Origin: Tellurirhabdus bombi
GTDB taxonomy: Bacteria; Bacteroidota; Bacteroidia; Cytophagales; Spirosomataceae
Length of the DNA: 64,000 nt
Reading direction: 5' to 3'
Assembly (NCBI RefSeq): GCF_021484805.1
Contig: NZ_CP090557.1
Span: forward strand, 2,616,001-2,680,000
Position numbers and translations under genes: made by a program. The notes under the pieces were generated by a model. The model searched no databases. It worked only from the letters and a program-made list of their open reading frames with translations, and was not told where the DNA came from. Position 1 is the first letter of the stretch. Each line of letters begins with the position of its first letter. Below, in pieces: positions 60,296-64,000 of this stretch.

Positions 60296-62044
60296 ATGAG
60301 TCGTACCACCCGAAAAAGTCCGACAAAGAAATCAAACACAGAAAGCCTGATCCAACACGAGGCGGGGCAGGTTCGTGCTGTCATTGAGCGGGTTAGTCCT
60401 GAGCTGGATGGCGGGCGTTTTCCGATCAAGGTACTTTCGGGAGAAACGGTAGTGGTCGAAGCGGACATCTTCACGGACAACCACGAGCCATTAACGGCTG
60501 TGCTGCTGTACAAGCACGCCGGTGATACGGAGTGGATCGAATCGCCCCTGACTTTTATCGATAATGACCGCTGGACGGGAAGCTTCTTACTGGAAAGCCC
60601 CGGACGCTATATATATACCATTGAAGCCTGGGTAGCTGACAAACGGCAATACGCGGCTCGTTACAAAGAATTAGTTGTTGAAGTAGATCCGCAAAAAGCC
60701 GGTTTTAGCGCGTGGTATGGCCTTTTCCCTCGCTCGATTTCCGAAGAGCCGGGGCAACACGGAACCTTCAGGGAGGTAGAACGAGCGTTGCCGCGTATCG
60801 CTGCGTTGGGTTTTGACGTGCTTTATTTGCCGCCTATTCACCCAATTGGCGTGACTGGTCGGCGGGGCAAGAACAACCAGTCCGGCGCTCAGGCGGGAGA
60901 TCCGGGTAACCCGTATAGCGTTGGGAATGAGTTGGGTGGACATACGGCCATTCATCCCGAGTTGGGCACGCTTGATGATTTTATTCACCTGATTCAAATT
61001 GCCCGCAACTACGAAATAGACGTGGCGCTGGATTTTGCGGTTCAGTGCTCACCCGACCACCCCTGGGTGAAAGAACATCCGAATTGGTTTAAAAAACCTG
61101 ATGCAGGGCAGAATGGTGTGGCCGAGCCGGAGATTTACGCCTTCGATTTCGAGACGGAAGATTGGGCCGCTTTGTGGCTGAGTCTGAAGCAGGTTCTGCT
61201 GACCTGGGCTTCGTGGGGTGTTCGGATTGTTCGGGCTTCGAGTGCCGACCAAAAGCCTTTTGCGTTCTGGGAGTGGATTATTCGAGAAGTAAAAAAAGAG
61301 TATCCAGACCTGGTCTTTCAGGCTGAGGCGTTCACGATGCCTAAAATCATGCGGCAGTTGGCTAAACGGGGTTTTAGCCAGTCGTGTACCTATTACATCT
61401 GGCGCAACACTAAACACGAGTTACAGGAATACGTGAATGAGCTGCGGTGGAGCGAAATGCAGACCTATTACCGGCCTGTTTTCTGGCCCGCAACACTAGA
61501 CATAAATCCGTTTAATTTACAGGCTGGCCACGAACCGCAGGCGCTTATCCGGTATTTTATGGCGGCCACGCTGTCGGCCAATTACGGTATTTTCGGACCT
61601 TCGTTTGAGCTAATGGCTTACGAAGCCATTCCAGGTAAGGAAGAATACCTGAACTCCGAAAAATACGAAATCCGGCACTGGAACCGCAACCGAAACAACC
61701 GCTTAAGCTACCTGATTGGCATTGTAAACCGGTTGCGGAAGGAAAATGCGGCTTTGCAAACAACCAATAATCTGACTTTCTGCCGCATTGACGATGATGC
61801 CCTGATGGCGTATTTAAAAGTAACGGAGGCCAACCGACTGCTGATTGTCGTCAACCTGGATACCTATAACAATCGGGGCGGAATGGTTCAGGTTCCAATC
61901 GGACAACTGGGCATCTCGGAGGAGCAAGAATACACCGTACATGATCTGCTGACGGATGCCTATTATACCTGGAAAGGTGCCTGGAACTATGTCGAACTCG
62001 ATCCGTACGTCCTGCCCATGCATTTATTAAGAATTGAGTTGTAG
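60296..62044 (+). CDS. GlgE-like GH13 protein lacking the catalytic nucleophile
   Basis: Protein of 582 residues similar to GlgE, the maltose-1-phosphate maltosyltransferase, from start to end: N-terminal beta domain (RAVIERVSPELDGGRFPIK), LYLPPIHPIGVTGRRGKNN, VALDFAVQCSPDHPWVKEHP, FQAEAFTMPKIM with the acid/base Glu, YYIWRNTKHELQEYV, NYGIFGPSFEL and LNSEKYEIRHWN. The nucleophile motif R-V-D-N-P-H reads R313-A-S315-S-A-D: the Asp is Ser (TCG at 61238-61240). The stretch that GlgE proteins carry after the NWF/EWF motif (YAENPPKKYQ) is also replaced by a shorter, unrelated one (DAGQNGVAEPEIYAF). I chose the ATG at 60296 (MSRTTRKSP) because the codons before it overlap the terminator. It is followed by glgB. 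It may be a pseudoenzyme with a binding or regulatory role in glycogen metabolism, or have another chemistry. Confidence 0.85.
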   Translation: MSRTTRKSPTKKSNTESLIQHEAGQVRAVIERVSPELDGGRFPIKVLSGETVVVEADIFTDNHEPLTAVLLYKHAGDTEWIESPLTFIDNDRWTGSFLLESPGRYIYTIEAWVADKRQYAARYKELVVEVDPQKAGFSAWYGLFPRSISEEPGQHGTFREVERALPRIAALGFDVLYLPPIHPIGVTGRRGKNNQSGAQAGDPGNPYSVGNELGGHTAIHPELGTLDDFIHLIQIARNYEIDVALDFAVQCSPDHPWVKEHPNWFKKPDAGQNGVAEPEIYAFDFETEDWAALWLSLKQVLLTWASWGVRIVRASSADQKPFAFWEWIIREVKKEYPDLVFQAEAFTMPKIMRQLAKRGFSQSCTYYIWRNTKHELQEYVNELRWSEMQTYYRPVFWPATLDINPFNLQAGHEPQALIRYFMAATLSANYGIFGPSFELMAYEAIPGKEEYLNSEKYEIRHWNRNRNNRLSYLIGIVNRLRKENAALQTTNNLTFCRIDDDALMAYLKVTEANRLLIVVNLDTYNNRGGMVQVPIGQLGISEEQEYTVHDLLTDAYYTWKGAWNYVELDPYVLPMHLLRIEL

Positions 62045-62181
62045 GGGGAGAAAGAGTTTATTCACACCTTTGTCCAATCCGGTTGAAGGGAGGGCTGTAT
62101 TTATTCCAGCATTTTTGTTTTATTTCATAAAAAATAGGAAATAGTCTGGATCAACCAGAAAATAGTTTAGAATACTAGCTG

Positions 62182-64000
62182 ATGGCAAAACGTAAAACGA
62201 CTACCGATAATATTCCTGAAACGACACCCGCCAAAAAAACGTCGCCGCGGAAGAAAAACGTTGAATCTGTTGAAGCAAGTGCTGCGCCTACGTCGCCAGA
62301 AACCAGCGTAGAAGCACCAGTCGTTGTGGCGGAAACCGTATTTGTGGACACGTCAAAATCCGTTTGGAACCATACTCGGTTCTCCGATTTTGACATTCAT
62401 CTTTTCCGTTCCGGGAAACATTACCGCTTGTACGAAAAATTAGGTTCGCACGTAGTGGAAGTCGTGGGCGTTGTTGGAACCTATTTTGCCGTCTGGGCAC
62501 CGTCGGCGCGGTCGGTATCCGTCATTGGTAATTTCAACGGCTGGAATCGTCAGAGTCATCAGTTAAGCGTCCGATGGGATAGCTCAGGCATCTGGGAAGG
62601 TTTTATTCCGCATGTTGGTCGGGGAGAAGTCTACAAATACTACATCCACGGGGCCAACGGGCTGCATTTTGAAAAAGGCGATCCGTACGCACTGCGCTGG
62701 GAAACACCGCCACAGACGGCTTCAGTCGTGTGGGATACCTGGTATGAATGGAAAGACGACTACTGGATTCGCAATCGGGGTAAGTTCAACGCGTTGAACA
62801 AGCCATTTTCGGTTTATGAAGTACACCTGGCTTCCTGGCGGCGTGATCCAAGCAATCCGAGTCGTTTTCTGAGTTACGAGGAAATTGCGGACGCGCTGGT
62901 GCCGTACGTGAAAGAAATGGGCTTCACGCACGTGGAATTTATGCCCGTTATGGAGTACCCTTATTCGCCATCGTGGGGGTATCAGATTACGGGCTATTTT
63001 GCGCCGAGCAGCCGTTTCGGAACACCGCAGGGCTTTATGGAACTCGTTGAGCGGCTTCACCAGGAGAATATTGGGGTATACCTGGACTGGGTACCTTCAC
63101 ACTTTCCGGGCGATGCCCACGGGCTGTATGAGTTTGATGGCTCGCACCTGTATGAGCACCCAGACATGCGCAAGGGTTACCATCCCGACTGGAAAAGCTA
63201 TATTTTCAATTATAGCCGCAACGAAGTCCGGTCGTTTTTGATCTCTAATGCCATGTTCTGGCTGGATCGTTTCCATATCGATGGCTTGCGGGTTGATGCG
63301 GTGGCGTCGATGCTGTACCTCGATTATTCGCGGAATCACGGAGAATGGGAGCCTAACATTTTCGGAGGGCGGGAAAACCTGGAAGTGATTTCGCTGCTTA
63401 AAGAGTTGAACGAAGCTGTATATAAAGAATACCCTGAAATACAGACTATTGCCGAAGAGTCAACGGCTTTCCCGGGCGTATCCCGACCTGCTTTCATGGG
63501 CGGCTTAGGCTTCGGTATGAAGTGGATGATGGGCTGGATGAACGATACACTGCGCTATTTCGAGCGTGATCCGTATTACCGCCGCTGGCACCAGGAAGAA
63601 ATTACATTCAGTACGGTCTACGCCTTTTCCGAAAATTTCATGCTGCCCCTTTCGCACGATGAAGTTGTATACGGAAAGAAATCGCTGGTAAGCAAAATGC
63701 CGGGCGATGAATGGCAACGCTTTGCCAATTTACGCCTTCTATTTTCCTATATGTTCACCCATCCAGGCACCAAGCTGCTGTTTATGGGAGGGGAATTTGG
63801 GCAGACCTCGGAATGGAAATTTGAGGGAAGTCTCGACTGGCACCTGCTGGATTTTGCGCCGCACCAGGGCATGAAAGAATGCATGAAAGCGTTGAACAAC
63901 GTGTACCGGAATGAGCTGGCGCTCCACGAGCAGAGTTTCGTACCAGAAGGTTTTGAGTGGATTGACACCTCCGACCGCGAAAACAGCATTATTGTGTTCG
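62182..64000 (+). CDS. glgB: 1,4-alpha-glucan branching enzyme GlgB, 3' truncated by window end
   Basis: Branching enzyme, 606 codons visible with no stop before the end of the window. It opens with a low-complexity, Lys/Pro/Ala-rich extension of about 60 residues (MAKRKTTTDNIPETTPAKK), then a CBM48 domain (FAVWAPSARSVSVIGNFNGW) and the GH13 core: FSVYEVHLASWRR, HVEFMPVMEYPYSPSWGYQ, YLDWVPSHFPGDAHGLYEFD, GLRVDAVASMLYLDYSR (nucleophile Asp), TIAEESTAFPGVSRP (acid/base Glu) and PLSHDEVVYGKKSLVSKMPG. All catalytic residues are present, in contrast to the GlgE-like neighbour 137 bp upstream. It introduces alpha-1,6 branches in glycogen. The VHGK of most GlgB proteins is VYGK here. CACCTTTG at 62065-62072, 23 nt after a TTG, is a weak promoter candidate. 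Confidence 0.95.
   Translation, partial: MAKRKTTTDNIPETTPAKKTSPRKKNVESVEASAAPTSPETSVEAPVVVAETVFVDTSKSVWNHTRFSDFDIHLFRSGKHYRLYEKLGSHVVEVVGVVGTYFAVWAPSARSVSVIGNFNGWNRQSHQLSVRWDSSGIWEGFIPHVGRGEVYKYYIHGANGLHFEKGDPYALRWETPPQTASVVWDTWYEWKDDYWIRNRGKFNALNKPFSVYEVHLASWRRDPSNPSRFLSYEEIADALVPYVKEMGFTHVEFMPVMEYPYSPSWGYQITGYFAPSSRFGTPQGFMELVERLHQENIGVYLDWVPSHFPGDAHGLYEFDGSHLYEHPDMRKGYHPDWKSYIFNYSRNEVRSFLISNAMFWLDRFHIDGLRVDAVASMLYLDYSRNHGEWEPNIFGGRENLEVISLLKELNEAVYKEYPEIQTIAEESTAFPGVSRPAFMGGLGFGMKWMMGWMNDTLRYFERDPYYRRWHQEEITFSTVYAFSENFMLPLSHDEVVYGKKSLVSKMPGDEWQRFANLRLLFSYMFTHPGTKLLFMGGEFGQTSEWKFEGSLDWHLLDFAPHQGMKECMKALNNVYRNELALHEQSFVPEGFEWIDTSDRENSIIVF

Overview
The window comes from a Bacteroidota chromosome, most likely Cytophagales and close to Spirosoma/Larkinella (family assignment is inference). 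The evidence is two SusC/SusD pairs, a giant protein with a type IX secretion (T9SS) type B C-terminus next to PorP/SprF genes, a LytS-type kinase, and several promoters of the TTG / TAnnTTTG form typical of the phylum. No rRNA, tRNA, CRISPR array or insertion sequence was found. Both ends cut genes: a susC-like gene at the left and glgB at the right.

Layout. 1-9.1 kb: two independent SusC/SusD nutrient-uptake pairs, each closed by a strong terminator. 9.2-13.5 kb: an FKBP-type lipoprotein, then rarA, an ECF-type sigma factor and adenine deaminase on the minus strand. 13.7-21.4 kb: an eight-gene plus-strand cluster that reads as a non-phosphorylating L-fucose pathway: permease, mutarotase, dehydrogenase, lactonase, UxaA-type dehydratase, second dehydrogenase and FAH-family hydrolase, plus an EEP-fold protein of unknown role. 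21.5-27.2 kb: acetyltransferase, cmk, FAD oxidoreductase and a large outer-membrane fusion protein, closed by a hairpin with 32-bp arms.

27.6-40.5 kb is the most striking region: a gene of about 9.2 kb for a modular secreted protein (eight GPNGF modules, eleven Cys-containing Ig-like modules, a DUF11 array and a T9SS type B signal), followed by PorP/SprF, a TPR/PD40 protein that lacks the usual OmpA end, and a second PorP/SprF. Two 521-bp blocks of the giant gene are about 98.5% identical, lie exactly 1500 bp apart, and are far richer in GC than the modules between them.

40.5-54.4 kb: mostly housekeeping and stress genes (glycosyltransferase, thioredoxin protein, ABC exporter, CPBP protease with LytS-like kinase, ChrA, 2OG-Fe oxygenase, superoxide dismutase, diheme cytochrome, recR, clpS, sodium symporter). 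The CPBP-kinase operon has a promoter with a direct-repeat operator just upstream. 54.5-60.1 kb: a probable four-gene operon ending in a FecA-like TonB receptor, with a PAP2/haloperoxidase-type lipoprotein that carries an internal duplication. 60.3-64 kb: a GlgE-like protein without its expected nucleophile, and glgB.

A recurring theme is enzyme-like proteins with substituted key residues: the GlgE-like protein (Asp to Ser), the second SDR of the fucose cluster (YxxxK to YxxxN), the EEP protein (His to Gln) and a peptidase-like domain without HExxH.
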